Assembly (NCBI GenBank): GCA_018716305.1
Contig: DVKB01000030.1
Span: 62,001-126,000, forward strand
Length of the DNA stretch: 64,000 bases
Origin: Candidatus Scatomonas merdigallinarum
GTDB lineage: Bacteria; Bacillota; Clostridia; Lachnospirales; Lachnospiraceae
Direction: 5' to 3'
Shown: positions 34,401 to 43,066 of the stretch, piece after piece
Position numbering within the stretch: position 1 is the first letter of the stretch
Layout of the letters: each line of letters begins with the position of its first letter
Notes under the pieces: model-generated
Told to the model about the DNA's origin: nothing
The model's input: the letters and a program-made list of their open reading frames with translations, nothing else
The model's database searches: none
Program-made: the position numbers and the translations under genes

Positions 34401-36406
34401 AGAATCCGGAGACGGGAACCACCATGTATTTCCAGCCCATGGCGGCGGGATACAACAAGGTTTACAACCGTCCCTTCGATGAGTTCTGGTGCTGTACCGG
34501 AACCGGCATGGAGAACTTCTCCAAGCTGGGAGATTATATCTACCAGATCAAGGGGAACACCCTGTATGTTAATATGTTCTACGGCTCTTCCATTGAGGAT
34601 CAGGGACTGGGCGTGAAGCTGGTTCAGGATGCCAATATGCCCAACGAGGATACGGTGACCTTTACCGTAGAAGAGATTGCTGCGGGCACAGACATCGCTC
34701 TGCGTCAGCCCGGCTGGATGGCAGGAGAACCTGTAATCACCGTAAACGGAACCCGGCAGAACCTGACGGCGGAGAACGGCTTCTTTGTCCTGACAGGCCT
34801 GCAGGCCGGGGACGTAATCCAATACACGATGCCCATGGAAGTGGAGGTTGTGGAAGCTCCCGACAATGCCAGCTTTGTGGCCTTCAAGTACGGCCCGGTA
34901 GTTCTGGCGGCGGAACTGGGGGATAAAGACATTGAGGCATCCCAGGCCAACGGCATTCTGGTCCGGGTGGGAACCGAGGACACAGAGGCCAAGGACACCA
35001 TTACCATCCAGAATATGTCTGTGGATGAGTGGAAGGCCAATATCGCGGAAAATCTGGTGCGCGTCCAGGACAGCGAGGATGGAAACATCCAGTTCGCCCT
35101 GAAAAACACTGATTCCGAGGAACTGATTTTCAGCCCCTACTATAAGATCCACGACCAGAGATACGGCATTTACATGAATCTGGAGGAGCCGGATTCGCAG
35201 GCTTCTCAGGACCGGATCCTGGCGGAGAAGGAGGAACTGAGAGATCAGGAGATCAGCGTAGACTATCTGGACAGCTTTGACAACAACAACTCCGAGTTTG
35301 CCAAAAATCTGCAGACCGGAGGAGATACCAGCGTAGGAAGCTTTAACGGACGGACCTTCCGCCATGCCAACGCCCGGGGCTGGTGGAGCTACGATCTGGC
35401 GGTAGATCCCGAGGCGGAACACAATTACCTGGGATGCACCTGGTATTCCGGAGATTTAGGCCGCAGCTTTGAGATCTATGTCAACGATCAGCTGCTGAAG
35501 ACGGTGCAGATCAACAACGCGGCGGGCACCAATGTGTTCTATGAAGATCTGTATGATATCACGGATTTCATTCCGGAGGGAGCTGACACGGTGACCGTGA
35601 AGTTCCAGAGCACCGGCGGCTATGCCGGCGGACTGTTCGGAATCCGGGTTATTACCTCTACGGAATACGATCATGACGCCAGACTGTCCGGCCTGGAATT
35701 CAGCGCAGGCACTCTGGAGCCCGCCTTTGATCCCGATACCGCAGAGTATACTCTGACGGTAGACAAGGATACGGAAAGTGTCAGCTTCCTGGCCTCCACC
35801 ATGAAGGAGAGCGGCCTGGTTTACATTGGCGATATTCTCTTTGACAACAGCAATGAGAGACTGGTGGTTCTGGACGGGGATGAGACAGAGATCGTACTGA
35901 CCTCCTATGCCCAGGATCATGAGACTGCGGAGACCTACACGGTGACAGTGGTGAAAGCGGAGACGACGCCTGATCCGGAACCCACGGAGACGCCCGATCC
36001 GGATCCCACGGTGACACCCGATCCGGAACCCACGGAGACGCCTGATCCGGAACCCACGGAAACACCCGATCCGGAACCCACGGAGACGCCCGATCCGGAG
36101 CCCACGGAGACGCCCGACCCGGATCCCACCCAGGAGCCTACGGGAACACCCACCCAGGAGCCTACGGAAACGCCGACCCAGGAGCCTACGAAAGAGCCTT
36201 CCGGGGCTCCCTCAGGAAAGCCCGGCGATAAGCCGGATCCCTCCGGTACGCCGGGAGGAAGCGGTTCCGGCCAGGGAACCTCCCAAGGCGGATCATCGGC
36301 TCAGACCGGCGATTCCACGGATATTATGCTTCCCTGTGTGACGGCTGCCGCAGCGGCACTGATCCTGAGCGCGGCTGTCGTAATCCGCAGAAGAAAAGAT
36401 TTCTAA
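31496..36406 (+). CDS. Secreted, wall-anchored GH127 beta-L-arabinofuranosidase with LamG and cadherin-like modules
   Basis: A 1636-residue surface enzyme releasing beta-L-arabinofuranose from plant glycans or glycoproteins. Signal peptide about 1-32. Two LamG/concanavalin modules (about 40-265 and 275-497) are clear duplicates, each with NLTLSFWINPN and DPEMQKSIGYNG. An Ig-like domain (about 505-580) precedes the GH127 catalytic domain (about 590-1250). Its zinc/catalytic set is Glu930, Cys932, Cys999 and Cys1000 (TCETCN and WCCTGTG), matching the Glu-Cys-Cys-Cys site of HypBA1-type enzymes. A jelly-roll module (about 1290-1400) and a cadherin-like sandwich (about 1400-1490) follow, then TPDPEPTE repeats, then a QTGDS motif, a hydrophobic helix and RRRKDF, a sortase-type anchor variant. 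The gene is alone, without transporters or other glycosidases. Confidence 0.88.
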   Translation: MGTVKQKSKKAKWVALVCALSMTATGVLPALGAPEEGGTEPLDNQVLDLEFENDLTDGSALGNPVKASNEAYEFVDGVGGGRAVCLTGSTYLDLGTSEELQPENLTLSFWINPNAPITGEQIISWNKQEYYTDGWYLTMENDNTPLALSVGEGANAGQPYKVSVKGSRSEFFPVGEWTHVAVTYDSATKEVSFYRNGVKQTSNIDYAVGEGRDGVLGSDPEMQKSIGYNGPAYGYAYLNASLDHYELFNDVADQDQVTALYEEYLTPEPEGLANQVLDLEFEGSLEDGSPEQNQLSVSGSGYTYVDGVNGGQALSLTGGTYVDLGGSTALQPRNLTLSFWINPNETMTGEQIISWNKNEWWTDGWYLSSENDNTPLALSIGPARREGQPYKVSVKTSRSEFFPAGEWTHVVVTYDSVSKDVEIYRNGIAQATSTDYGISGESTGILGSDPEMQKSIGYNGPNYKAAYLNAALDHYELFNDVATPAEAIGLYEEQGGVIDKAQIAREDLEALNISAETSRNLILPTVGEKGSVITWEVIEGTAMDASGVVDRPAVGEPDAKVTLRATAMFMGGEPQTKDFTVTVLAQKPLDLSDTSLMDEVVLTDDYLVNAFTKEKEYLLSLSAEKFLYEFYKVAGLEPTTDSGYGGWERTGSSNFRGHTFGHYMSALSQSYLSEDDPEVRAQLMEQISDAVYGLKACQDAYAKMYPQSAGYISAFPEGVLARVDGGTSPTADDGTVLVPYYNLHKVLAGLLDVSRNVDDTDVKNTAIEVAEAFGEYLYNRCTNLPDVTVMLRTEYGGMNEALYELYRITGNDHIKEAAECFDETALFQQLADNQDVLSGKHANTTIPKFTGAVKRYSVLKGNPEYYDRLTQEEKDNLEMYLTAAENFWDITVNHHTYVTGGNSQSEHFHNADELWYDATKGSYDGALTCETCNTYNMLKLTKALYDQTQDPKYLDFFERTFTNAILASQNPETGTTMYFQPMAAGYNKVYNRPFDEFWCCTGTGMENFSKLGDYIYQIKGNTLYVNMFYGSSIEDQGLGVKLVQDANMPNEDTVTFTVEEIAAGTDIALRQPGWMAGEPVITVNGTRQNLTAENGFFVLTGLQAGDVIQYTMPMEVEVVEAPDNASFVAFKYGPVVLAAELGDKDIEASQANGILVRVGTEDTEAKDTITIQNMSVDEWKANIAENLVRVQDSEDGNIQFALKNTDSEELIFSPYYKIHDQRYGIYMNLEEPDSQASQDRILAEKEELRDQEISVDYLDSFDNNNSEFAKNLQTGGDTSVGSFNGRTFRHANARGWWSYDLAVDPEAEHNYLGCTWYSGDLGRSFEIYVNDQLLKTVQINNAAGTNVFYEDLYDITDFIPEGADTVTVKFQSTGGYAGGLFGIRVITSTEYDHDARLSGLEFSAGTLEPAFDPDTAEYTLTVDKDTESVSFLASTMKESGLVYIGDILFDNSNERLVVLDGDETEIVLTSYAQDHETAETYTVTVVKAETTPDPEPTETPDPDPTVTPDPEPTETPDPEPTETPDPEPTETPDPEPTETPDPDPTQEPTGTPTQEPTETPTQEPTKEPSGAPSGKPGDKPDPSGTPGGSGSGQGTSQGGSSAQTGDSTDIMLPCVTAAAAALILSAAVVIRRRKDF
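35967..36190 (+). repeat. 24-bp tandem repeats coding a Pro/Thr/Glu wall-spanning linker
   Basis: About seven degenerate copies of a 24-base unit encode TPDPEPTE-like octapeptides; from about 36129 a second 24-base unit encodes TQEPTETP, about three copies. The repeats lie between the last folded module and the cell-wall anchor and probably span the peptidoglycan. Copy number is likely to vary between strains. Confidence 0.85.
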
Positions 36407-36452
36407 GCGCCGGATCCATGAATTCCTGAAATAAGGGATTCGCAAAAATTCC

Positions 36453-36531
36453 TTGCAATTAGCGCGGCAAGGTGCTATACTGAACATGTTATGATGTTAC
36501 TGGCTGAAGAGTGGACGCAGGTCCACTCTTC
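36453..36531 (+). promoter_or_regulatory. Promoter and leader hairpin of the rimP-nusA-infB operon
   Basis: TTGCAA (36453-36458), 17 bases, TATACT (36476-36481). The leader contains a perfect 11-bp hairpin, GAAGAGTGGAC (36506-36516) with GTCCACTCTTC (36521-36531) and a GCAG loop. It lacks a good T-run, so it is more likely a regulatory or stabilising element than a terminator. This operon is known for leader-level control by NusA in other bacteria. Confidence 0.65.
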
Positions 36532-36593
36532 TTTGCTGAATGGAAAAGTAGAGATTTTGCGGCGGAATGTCCAATGAAAAAGGTGGTGAGGAG

Positions 36594-37061
36594 ATGAGCA
36601 GAAAAGATGACTATGAGCAGAGAGCAGAAAAGCTTCTGACCCCCATGGTGGAATCCAGGGGCTTTGAGCTGGTGGATGTAGAGTATGTAAAGGAAGGCGG
36701 GAACTGGTATCTCAGAGCCTATATCGACAAGGAAGGCGGCATTACGGTGGACGACTGCGAGGCAGTAAGCCGGGAGTTCAGCGATTGCCTGGACCGGGAA
36801 GATTTTATTGAAGATTCCTACATCCTGGAAGTCAGCTCACCGGGTCTTGGCCGTCCGCTGAAAAAGGAGAAGGATTACCGCAGAAGCCTGGGAAAAGAGC
36901 TGGAAATCCGTACTTTCCGTCCGATTGACCGGCAGAAGGAATTTTACGGCATACTGAAGGCATACGATGATAGCAGTGTGACGATTGAGACGGAGGAAGG
37001 GCGGGAGATGACCTTTCAGAAGTCAGATCTGGCACTGATCCGTCTGGCATTTGATTTTTAA
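36594..37061 (+). CDS. rimP: Ribosome maturation factor RimP
   Basis: A 155-residue protein needed for 30S subunit maturation. The N-terminal domain (about 8-85) has GFELVDVEYVKEGGNWYLRAYID and the diagnostic VSSPGLGRPLKKEKDY at its end. The C-terminal Sm-like barrel follows (YGILKAYDDSSVTIETEEG). ATG 36594 follows AGGTGGTGAGGAG; an in-frame upstream ATG at 36567 lacks a site. It is the first gene of the nine-gene rimP-ribF run, with nusA next after 48 bases. Confidence 0.92.
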   Translation: MSRKDDYEQRAEKLLTPMVESRGFELVDVEYVKEGGNWYLRAYIDKEGGITVDDCEAVSREFSDCLDREDFIEDSYILEVSSPGLGRPLKKEKDYRRSLGKELEIRTFRPIDRQKEFYGILKAYDDSSVTIETEEGREMTFQKSDLALIRLAFDF

Positions 37062-37109
37062 ACGGCGGGCTGCCGGCGCGGCCGCCATCATCAGGAGGAA
37101 TTAAGAAAA

Positions 37110-38261
37110 ATGAACGCAGAATTGATCGAAGCACTGAACGTTCTGGAAAAGGAAAAAAATATCAGCAAAGAGACTTTGCTGGAAGCCATTGAGCAGTCTC
37201 TGCTCCAGGCCTGCAAAAATCATTTCGGCAAGTCTGACAATGTAAAGGTAAACATCAATCCGGAAACCGGGGACTTCTCCGTGTTTGCCGAGAGAGAGGT
37301 TGTGGAAAATGTGGAGGATCCGGCCCTGCAGATCAGTCTGGCGGACGCCAGAATGCGGGATCCCAAATACGAGATCGGCGATATTGTCAACGTGGAAGTG
37401 AAATCCAAAGAGTTCGGCCGTATTGCCACCCAGAATGCCAAGAATGTGATCCTGCAGAAAATCCGGGAGGAAGAGCGCAGCGTCCTGTACAATCAGTACT
37501 ATGAGAAAGAGCACGATGTAGTCACCGGGATCGTGCAGAGATACCTGGGCAGAAACCTGAGCATCAATCTGGGAAAGGTGGACGCCCTGCTGACGGAAAA
37601 CGAAATGGTGAAGGGAGAGTCCTACCGCCCCAACGAGAGAATCAAGGTGTATGTGCTGGAAGTAAAAGACACTCCCAAAGGCCCCAAGATCCTGGTTTCC
37701 CGGACCCATCCGGAGCTGGTAAAACGGCTGTTTGAGGCGGAGGTCGCGGAGGTCCGCGAGGGGATCATCGAGATCAAGAGCATTGCCCGGGAGGCAGGAT
37801 CCAGAACAAAGATCGCCGTCTGGAGCAACGACCCGGACGTGGACGCCGTGGGCGCCTGCGTAGGCATGAACGGCGCCAGGGTCTCCGCGGTGGTAGACGA
37901 ACTGAGAGGCGAGAAGATTGACATTATCAACTGGGATGAAAATCCGGCTCTTCTCATTGAAAACGCCCTGTCCCCTGCCAAGGTCATTTCCGTTATGGCA
38001 GATCCCGACGAGCGGACCGCGGAAGTAATAGTTCCCGACTATCAGCTTTCCCTGGCTATCGGCAAGGAAGGGCAGAACGCCCGCCTGGCGGCCAGGCTGA
38101 CTGGATTTAAGATTGACATCAAGAGCGAGACCCAGGCCAGAGAAGCCGGTGATTTTGATTATTACGAGGAAGAGGACTACGACGAAGAGTTTGAGGAAGA
38201 CGGCTATGACGAAGGATCCGCCGGCGCTGAGGAAGAAGACAGCCGGCCGGAAGAAGAATAA
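37110..38261 (+). CDS. nusA: Transcription termination/antitermination protein NusA
   Basis: A 383-residue RNA polymerase-binding factor governing pausing, termination and antitermination. The N-terminal polymerase-binding domain is about 1-125, the S1 domain about 130-200 ([22 protein letters not shown]), and KH1/KH2 about 205-345 ([24 protein letters not shown] and [17 protein letters not shown]). The tail of about 38 residues is extremely acidic ([16 protein letters not shown]), and the acidic repeats of proteobacterial NusA are absent, as is normal for Bacillota. The start is ATG 37110 after AGGAGG. It stands in the conserved order between rimP and rnpM. Confidence 0.95.
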   Translation: MNAELIEALNVLEKEKNISKETLLEAIEQSLLQACKNHFGKSDNVKVNINPETGDFSVFAEREVVENVEDPALQISLADARMRDPKYEIGDIVNVEVKSKEFGRIATQNAKNVILQKIREEERSVLYNQYYEKEHDVVTGIVQRYLGRNLSINLGKVDALLTENEMVKGESYRPNERIKVYVLEVKDTPKGPKILVSRTHPELVKRLFEAEVAEVREGIIEIKSIAREAGSRTKIAVWSNDPDVDAVGACVGMNGARVSAVVDELRGEKIDIINWDENPALLIENALSPAKVISVMADPDERTAEVIVPDYQLSLAIGKEGQNARLAARLTGFKIDIKSETQAREAGDFDYYEEEDYDEEFEEDGYDEGSAGAEEEDSRPEEE

Positions 38262-38279
38262 AGAAGCGGGAGGAGTTCG

Positions 38280-38555
38280 TTGAGTACGGTGCGTAAGGTG
38301 CCGATGCGCAAATGCGTCGGATGTGGAGAGATGAAAAACAAAAAGGAGCTGATCCGGGTTCTGAAGACCCCGGAGGGAGAGATTCTGCTGGATGCCGGCG
38401 GCAGAAAAAACGGCCGGGGAGCCTATCTCTGTCCCAGTTCGGACTGTCTGAGAAAGGCAGAGCGGAGCAGGGGGCTGGAGCGGTCCCTGGGGGTGCGGAT
38501 CCCTCCGGAAATCTATGAGAAGCTTCGAAAGGAGATGGATCAGCTTGGAGAATAA
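38280..38555 (+). CDS. rnpM: RNase P modulator RnpM (YlxR family)
   Basis: A 91-residue YlxR-family RNA-binding protein, shown in Bacillus to bind the RNase P RNA and modulate its activity. The family signature RKCVGCGEMKNKKELIRV sits at the N-terminus and NGRGAYLCPSSDCLRKA in the middle, with cysteine pairs. The start is TTG 38280 with GGGAGGAG upstream. It follows nusA by 18 bases and overlaps the ylxQ start at its end, in the standard order of this operon. Confidence 0.9.
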   Translation: MSTVRKVPMRKCVGCGEMKNKKELIRVLKTPEGEILLDAGGRKNGRGAYLCPSSDCLRKAERSRGLERSLGVRIPPEIYEKLRKEMDQLGE

Positions 38556-38862
38556 AAAGGCGAGATTTCTCATCGGTCTCTCCATGAAAGCGGGAAAGAT
38601 TGCCAGCGGTGAATTTGCCGTAGAGAAGGCTGTGAAACAGGGAACCGCCCATCTGGTGATCCTGGCGGAAGACGCTTCCGGCAACACGGAGAAGAAATTC
38701 CGCAATATGTGCAGCTATTACCGGGTGCCCCTAGTGCGTTTCCTGGACAAAGAATCCCTGGGAGCCGCCATCGGGCGGGATTACCGGGCCTGCGCCGCGG
38801 TGCTGGAGGAACATCTTGCGGAAGAGATCAGACAACGGCTGGAAGAGCAGCAACAACAGTAG
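38545..38862 (+). CDS. L7Ae/L30e-family ribosomal-like protein YlxQ
   Basis: A 105-residue L7Ae-fold RNA-binding protein (YlxQ/RplGB type), thought to bind kink-turn-like RNA. Typical segments are FLIGLSMKAGKIASGEFAVEKAV and YYRVPLVRFLDKESLGAAIGR. The start is TTG 38545, with AGGAG about ten bases before it inside the end of rnpM; the two genes overlap by 11 bases. The Gln-rich tail (EEQQQQ) is unremarkable. infB follows. Confidence 0.85.
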   Translation: MENKKARFLIGLSMKAGKIASGEFAVEKAVKQGTAHLVILAEDASGNTEKKFRNMCSYYRVPLVRFLDKESLGAAIGRDYRACAAVLEEHLAEEIRQRLEEQQQQ

Positions 38863-38880
38863 GAAAGGTCGGTGCGTCAG

Positions 38881-41691
38881 ATGCCAAAAATCAGGATACA
38901 TGAGCTTGCCAAAGAGCTGAATGTAGACAATAAAGCAGTCATGGATTATTTAAAAGAAAACAGGATAGAGGTCAAGAGCCATATGAGTACACTGGAAGAT
39001 AACCAGGAGGCCATGGTAAGGAAAGCGTTTTCCAGCCGGCCTGCAGGAAAAGAAGAAAAACAGGAGGCAGCCCCCAAAAAAGCGGAGGCGCCGAAAAAGA
39101 AAAATATTATTCAGGTATTCCGTCCCCAGAATGCTACTACCAAGGAAGCCCGGAATTCCAGAAGATTTCAGAATGACAGAAACGGAAACGGCCGTCCCCA
39201 GCACGGGGAGCGCCGGGGAATCGAACGTCCCCAGGCTCCGGAAAGAGAAAAGGCAAGAGCAGCTTCTCAGGAGCACGGCGCGGTCCGCGCCCAGAGCCAG
39301 GAGAAGCCACAGACTCGTCCAGCAGGCAATCAGCCGGAGAACCGGGAATCCCGCCCCCAGGCTGCTCCTTCAGGTTCCGGCGAGCGCCAGAACCGTCAGG
39401 GAGACAGAGGCCAGGGCAGCCGCTCTTTCGGCGACCGCCAGGGAAGAGGCGGAGACAGATCCCAGGGAGGCCGTCAGGGAGACAGAAGCCAGGGCAGCCG
39501 TCCCTTCGGTGACCGCCAGGGAAGAGGCGGGGACAGATCCCAGGGAGGCCGTCAGGGAGACAGAAGCCAGGGCAGCCGTCCTTTTGGCGACCGTCAGAAC
39601 CGTCAGGGAGACCGCCCCGGTTTTCAGGGACGGCCGGACCGCAGAAGCGATGACGGCAGAAGAGGGTTTGACAGCCGGGGCAGAGGTCCCAGAAGCGATC
39701 GGGAGAGAAAGCCCCAGGAGGTTATGGATATCGGCCTGAAAAAGCCCTCCAGAGAGGCCAGCAGCTATAAGGACAGAGACAAAGACAAAAATAAGGATAC
39801 CCTGCGGGAAAATAAATTCGCCAACGACCGCCGCGCGGGCAGCGGAAACCGGCCCAATCAGGGACGCCGCCAGCAGCATGCCCTGCCCAAGGCCCTGCAG
39901 AAGCCGGTGCATCGCCAGAAAGAGGAAAAACGGGAGGAGATCAAGGAGATCACCCTTCCGGAGAAGCTGACCATCCGGGAACTGGCGGAAAAAATGAAGA
40001 TGCAGCCGGCAGTGATTGTAAAGAAACTGTTCCTGGAGGGCGTCATGGTGACAGTCAACCAGGAGATTGATTTTGAGAAGGCCCAGGAGATTGCCCTCGG
40101 CTACGATATCATCGCCGAGCCGGAAGAAAAGGTGGATGTTATCGAGGAACTGCTGAAGGAAGCCGACGAGGACGAGAGCAAACTGCAGTCCCGTCCGCCG
40201 GTAGTCTGCGTTATGGGCCATGTAGACCATGGAAAAACTTCTCTGCTGGACGCGATCCGCAACGCCCATGTGACAGACCGGGAGGCCGGAGGCATTACCC
40301 AGCACATCGGCGCTTATGTAGTGTCTATCAACGGACAGAAGATCACGTTCCTGGATACGCCGGGCCATGAGGCTTTTACCGCCATGCGTATGCGGGGAGC
40401 CAACTCCACGGATATCGCCGTGCTGGTGGTGGCGGCGGACGACGGCGTTATGCCCCAGACCGTAGAGGCTATCAATCATGCCAAGGCGGCCGGCGTGGAA
40501 ATCATTGTGGCGGTCAATAAGATCGACAAGCCCGGAGCCAACGTGGATCGGGTAAAGCAGGAACTGTCCGAGTACGGACTGATTCCGGAGGACTGGGGCG
40601 GCAGCACGATCTTTGTTCCGGTTTCCGCAAAGACCCATGAAGGTCTGGACAATCTGCTGGAGATGATCCTGCTCACCGCGGAAGTAATGGAACTGAAGGC
40701 CAATCCCGACAGAAAGGCCAGAGGTCTGGTGCTGGAGGCCAAGCTGGACAAAGGAAAAGGTCCGGTGGCAAATATTCTGGTACAGAAGGGAACCCTTCAC
40801 GTAGGAGATTACATCGCCGCAGGCGCCTGCTCCGGAAAAGTAAGAGCTATGATGGATGAAAATTCCAGAAGACTGAAAGAGGCAGGCCCCTCCACACCGG
40901 TGGAGGTACTGGGTCTGAGCGACGTGCCCAACGCGGGAGAGATCCTTGTGGCTACCGAGACAGACAAAGAAGCCAAGAATTTCGCGGCTACCTTTGTCTC
41001 TGAGGGCCGGAACCGCCTGCTGGAGGAGACAAAGAGCAAAATGTCCCTGGATGATCTCTTCAGTCAGATCCAGGAGGGCAGCCTGAAAGAACTGAACATC
41101 GTGGTCAAAGCGGATGTGCAGGGCTCTGTGGAGGCGGTGAAGCAGTCTCTGCTGAAGCTGTCCAATGAGGAAGTTGTGGTGAAGATCGTCCACGGCGGTG
41201 TGGGCGCCATCAATGAGTCCGATGTCACCCTGGCGGCAGCGTCCAATGCTATTATCATCGGCTTTAACGTCCGTCCCGACGCTACGGCCAAGGCCATCGC
41301 GGAGCAGGAGGGCGTGGATGTCCGTCTGTACCGGGTAATCTATCAGGCCATTGAAGATGTGGAGGCCGCCATGAAGGGAATGCTGGATCCGGTTTACGAG
41401 GAAAAAGTCATCGGACACGCGGAGATCCGTCAGCTGTTCAAGGCTTCCGGCGTGGGAACCATCGCGGGAAGCTACGTCATGGACGGAACCTTCCAGAGAG
41501 ACTGCAAGGTGCGCATCAGCCGGGAAGGAAAGCAGATTTTCGAGGGCCAGCTGGCTTCTCTGAAGCGGTTTAAGGATGATGTCAAGGAAGTAAAAGCCGG
41601 CTACGAATGCGGTCTTGTCTTTGAGGGATTCAATGATATCCAGGAACTGGATCAGGTAGAAGCGTATATTATGGTGGAAGTTCCCAGATAA
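38881..41691 (+). CDS. infB: Translation initiation factor IF-2
   Basis: A 936-residue GTPase that brings initiator tRNA to the 30S subunit. The N-terminal part has an IF2_N module (about 1-50), a long Arg/Gly/Gln/Asp-rich disordered region (about 55-330) with 26-residue repeats, and a second IF2_N (about 365-415). The G domain begins with GHVDHGKT (about 448), then [17 protein letters not shown], and domains II to IV to the end ([19 protein letters not shown]). ATG 38881 is used because homologues begin [13 protein letters not shown]; the GTG at 38872 is too close to AGGAAAGG. The linker is longer than average. Confidence 0.95.
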   Translation: MPKIRIHELAKELNVDNKAVMDYLKENRIEVKSHMSTLEDNQEAMVRKAFSSRPAGKEEKQEAAPKKAEAPKKKNIIQVFRPQNATTKEARNSRRFQNDRNGNGRPQHGERRGIERPQAPEREKARAASQEHGAVRAQSQEKPQTRPAGNQPENRESRPQAAPSGSGERQNRQGDRGQGSRSFGDRQGRGGDRSQGGRQGDRSQGSRPFGDRQGRGGDRSQGGRQGDRSQGSRPFGDRQNRQGDRPGFQGRPDRRSDDGRRGFDSRGRGPRSDRERKPQEVMDIGLKKPSREASSYKDRDKDKNKDTLRENKFANDRRAGSGNRPNQGRRQQHALPKALQKPVHRQKEEKREEIKEITLPEKLTIRELAEKMKMQPAVIVKKLFLEGVMVTVNQEIDFEKAQEIALGYDIIAEPEEKVDVIEELLKEADEDESKLQSRPPVVCVMGHVDHGKTSLLDAIRNAHVTDREAGGITQHIGAYVVSINGQKITFLDTPGHEAFTAMRMRGANSTDIAVLVVAADDGVMPQTVEAINHAKAAGVEIIVAVNKIDKPGANVDRVKQELSEYGLIPEDWGGSTIFVPVSAKTHEGLDNLLEMILLTAEVMELKANPDRKARGLVLEAKLDKGKGPVANILVQKGTLHVGDYIAAGACSGKVRAMMDENSRRLKEAGPSTPVEVLGLSDVPNAGEILVATETDKEAKNFAATFVSEGRNRLLEETKSKMSLDDLFSQIQEGSLKELNIVVKADVQGSVEAVKQSLLKLSNEEVVVKIVHGGVGAINESDVTLAAASNAIIIGFNVRPDATAKAIAEQEGVDVRLYRVIYQAIEDVEAAMKGMLDPVYEEKVIGHAEIRQLFKASGVGTIAGSYVMDGTFQRDCKVRISREGKQIFEGQLASLKRFKDDVKEVKAGYECGLVFEGFNDIQELDQVEAYIMVEVPR
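39403..39600 (+). repeat. 78-bp tandem repeat inside infB
   Basis: Two and a half copies with an exact 78-base period (39403-39480, 39481-39558, then partial) encode 26-residue units of the type [18 protein letters not shown]. They lie in the disordered N-terminal region of IF-2. The DNA copies are nearly identical, so the expansion is recent. Confidence 0.9.
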
Positions 41692-41718
41692 TCATAAATA
41701 AAACAGAGGGATGGAAAA

Positions 41719-42093
41719 TTGAGAAAAAACAGTATCAAAAACACCAGGATCAATGCGGAAGTCCAGAGAGAGCTGAGTTCCATCCTCCGCAGTGAGATCA
41801 AGGATCCGAGGATCGGCACAATGACTTCGGTGACGGGAGCCCAGGTGGCTCCTGATCTCAAGACCTGCAGGGTTTATATCAGCGTGCTGGGGGATGAGAG
41901 GGTCAAAGAGGAGACAATCCGGGGCCTGAAGAGCGCGGAGGGTTATATCCGCCGCATGCTGGCCCGGAATCTCAATCTCAGAAATACCCCGGAGCTCACC
42001 TTCGTGCTGGATCAGTCCATTGAATATGGGGTGCATATGTCCAAACTGATTGATGAGGTTGTGGAAAAGGAGAAGGGTGGAGAAGATGAATAA
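41719..42093 (+). CDS. rbfA: Ribosome-binding factor A
   Basis: A 124-residue KH-type protein that helps 16S rRNA 5'-end maturation on the 30S subunit. Family segments are INAEVQRELSSILRSEIKDPRI, ISVLGDE and RNTPELTFVLDQSIEYG. The start is TTG 41719 behind AGAGGGATGG; the closer ATG at 41711 is out of frame and soon stops. It overlaps the nrnA start by 8 bases and holds its usual place after infB. Confidence 0.92.
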   Translation: MRKNSIKNTRINAEVQRELSSILRSEIKDPRIGTMTSVTGAQVAPDLKTCRVYISVLGDERVKEETIRGLKSAEGYIRRMLARNLNLRNTPELTFVLDQSIEYGVHMSKLIDEVVEKEKGGEDE

Positions 42094-43066
42094 TCTTGCC
42101 GAATGTCTGAAAGGAGTCCGCACGGTCGCCATCGCGGGTCATGTAAACCCCGACGGCGACTGCATCGGCTCCTGTATGGGAGTGTATCTGTATCTGAGGG
42201 ACAATTTTCCGGATATCCGGGCGGATGTCTACATGGAAAAGCCCAGGGAGGTTTTTTACTACATAGAAGATCTGGATCAGGTCCGCACAGAATATGACGG
42301 AAGCGTGTCCTATGATCTTCTGATCCTGCTGGATATCAGCAGCAAAGACAGGATCGGCGTGGCCGGTCCCTGCGCGGAGACGGCGAAAGCAGTGCTCTGT
42401 CTGGATCATCATGTGACCAACAAGGGGCACTATACCTGGTTCCGCAATGTTCCCACAGCCAGTTCCGCCAGCGAAGTGGTGTTTGACTTTCTGGAGGAGG
42501 AGAAGATCAGCCGGGCCTGCGCCGCGGCGCTGTATACCGGCATTGTCCATGACACCGGGGTATTCCAGTATTCCAGCACTTCTCCGAAAACCATGCGGAT
42601 CGCCGCGGCGCTGATGGAAAAGGGAATCAATTTTTCCAGAATCGTGGATCAGTCCTATTATCAGAAAACCTATGTGCAGAATCAGATTATGGGACGCACT
42701 CTCATGGAAAGCATTATGCTCATGGAGGGCCGCTGTATTGTGGGGATTGTGCGGCTGAAAGAAATGAAATTTTACGGGCTGAATCCCAGCGATATGGACG
42801 GGATCGTGGCGCAGCTGCGGAATACCATCGGCGTGGAAGTGGCGATTTTCCTGTACGAGCTGAAGCTGCAGTATTTCAAGGTCAGCCTGCGCTCCAAAGA
42901 AATCGTGGACGTCAGCCAGATCGCCGGGGTGTTCGGCGGCGGCGGCCATGTCCGGGCAGCGGGATTCAACATGCGGGGCACGCCCTACGATGTAATTAAC
43001 AATATCACTCCCTATGTGGAAGAACAGCTTGAGGAGTACCATGAGGCCAATGAACGGAATTCTTAA
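42086..43066 (+). CDS. nrnA: DHH/DHHA1 phosphoesterase, NrnA-type nanoRNase / pAp phosphatase
   Basis: A 326-residue manganese phosphoesterase degrading very short oligoribonucleotides and possibly 3',5'-pAp or cyclic-dinucleotide products. The DHH domain shows GHVNPDGDCIGS, LLDISSKDRIG and LDHHVTN; the DHHA1 domain ends in FGGGGHVRAAG, which binds substrate. ATG 42086 lies inside the end of rbfA, with AAGGGTGGAG before it. It overlaps truB at its end. This is the typical position of nrnA in Bacillota. Confidence 0.92.
   Translation: MNNLAECLKGVRTVAIAGHVNPDGDCIGSCMGVYLYLRDNFPDIRADVYMEKPREVFYYIEDLDQVRTEYDGSVSYDLLILLDISSKDRIGVAGPCAETAKAVLCLDHHVTNKGHYTWFRNVPTASSASEVVFDFLEEEKISRACAAALYTGIVHDTGVFQYSSTSPKTMRIAAALMEKGINFSRIVDQSYYQKTYVQNQIMGRTLMESIMLMEGRCIVGIVRLKEMKFYGLNPSDMDGIVAQLRNTIGVEVAIFLYELKLQYFKVSLRSKEIVDVSQIAGVFGGGGHVRAAGFNMRGTPYDVINNITPYVEEQLEEYHEANERNS

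Noticed and set aside
35967-36190. Regular 24-base repeats that could suggest a CRISPR array
   Set aside because: They are in-frame tandem repeats without unique spacers, coding a Pro/Thr/Glu linker of the GH127 protein.
39403-39600. 78-base repeats as a CRISPR or mobile-element signal
   Set aside because: They are in frame within infB and encode 26-residue units of the IF-2 disordered region.
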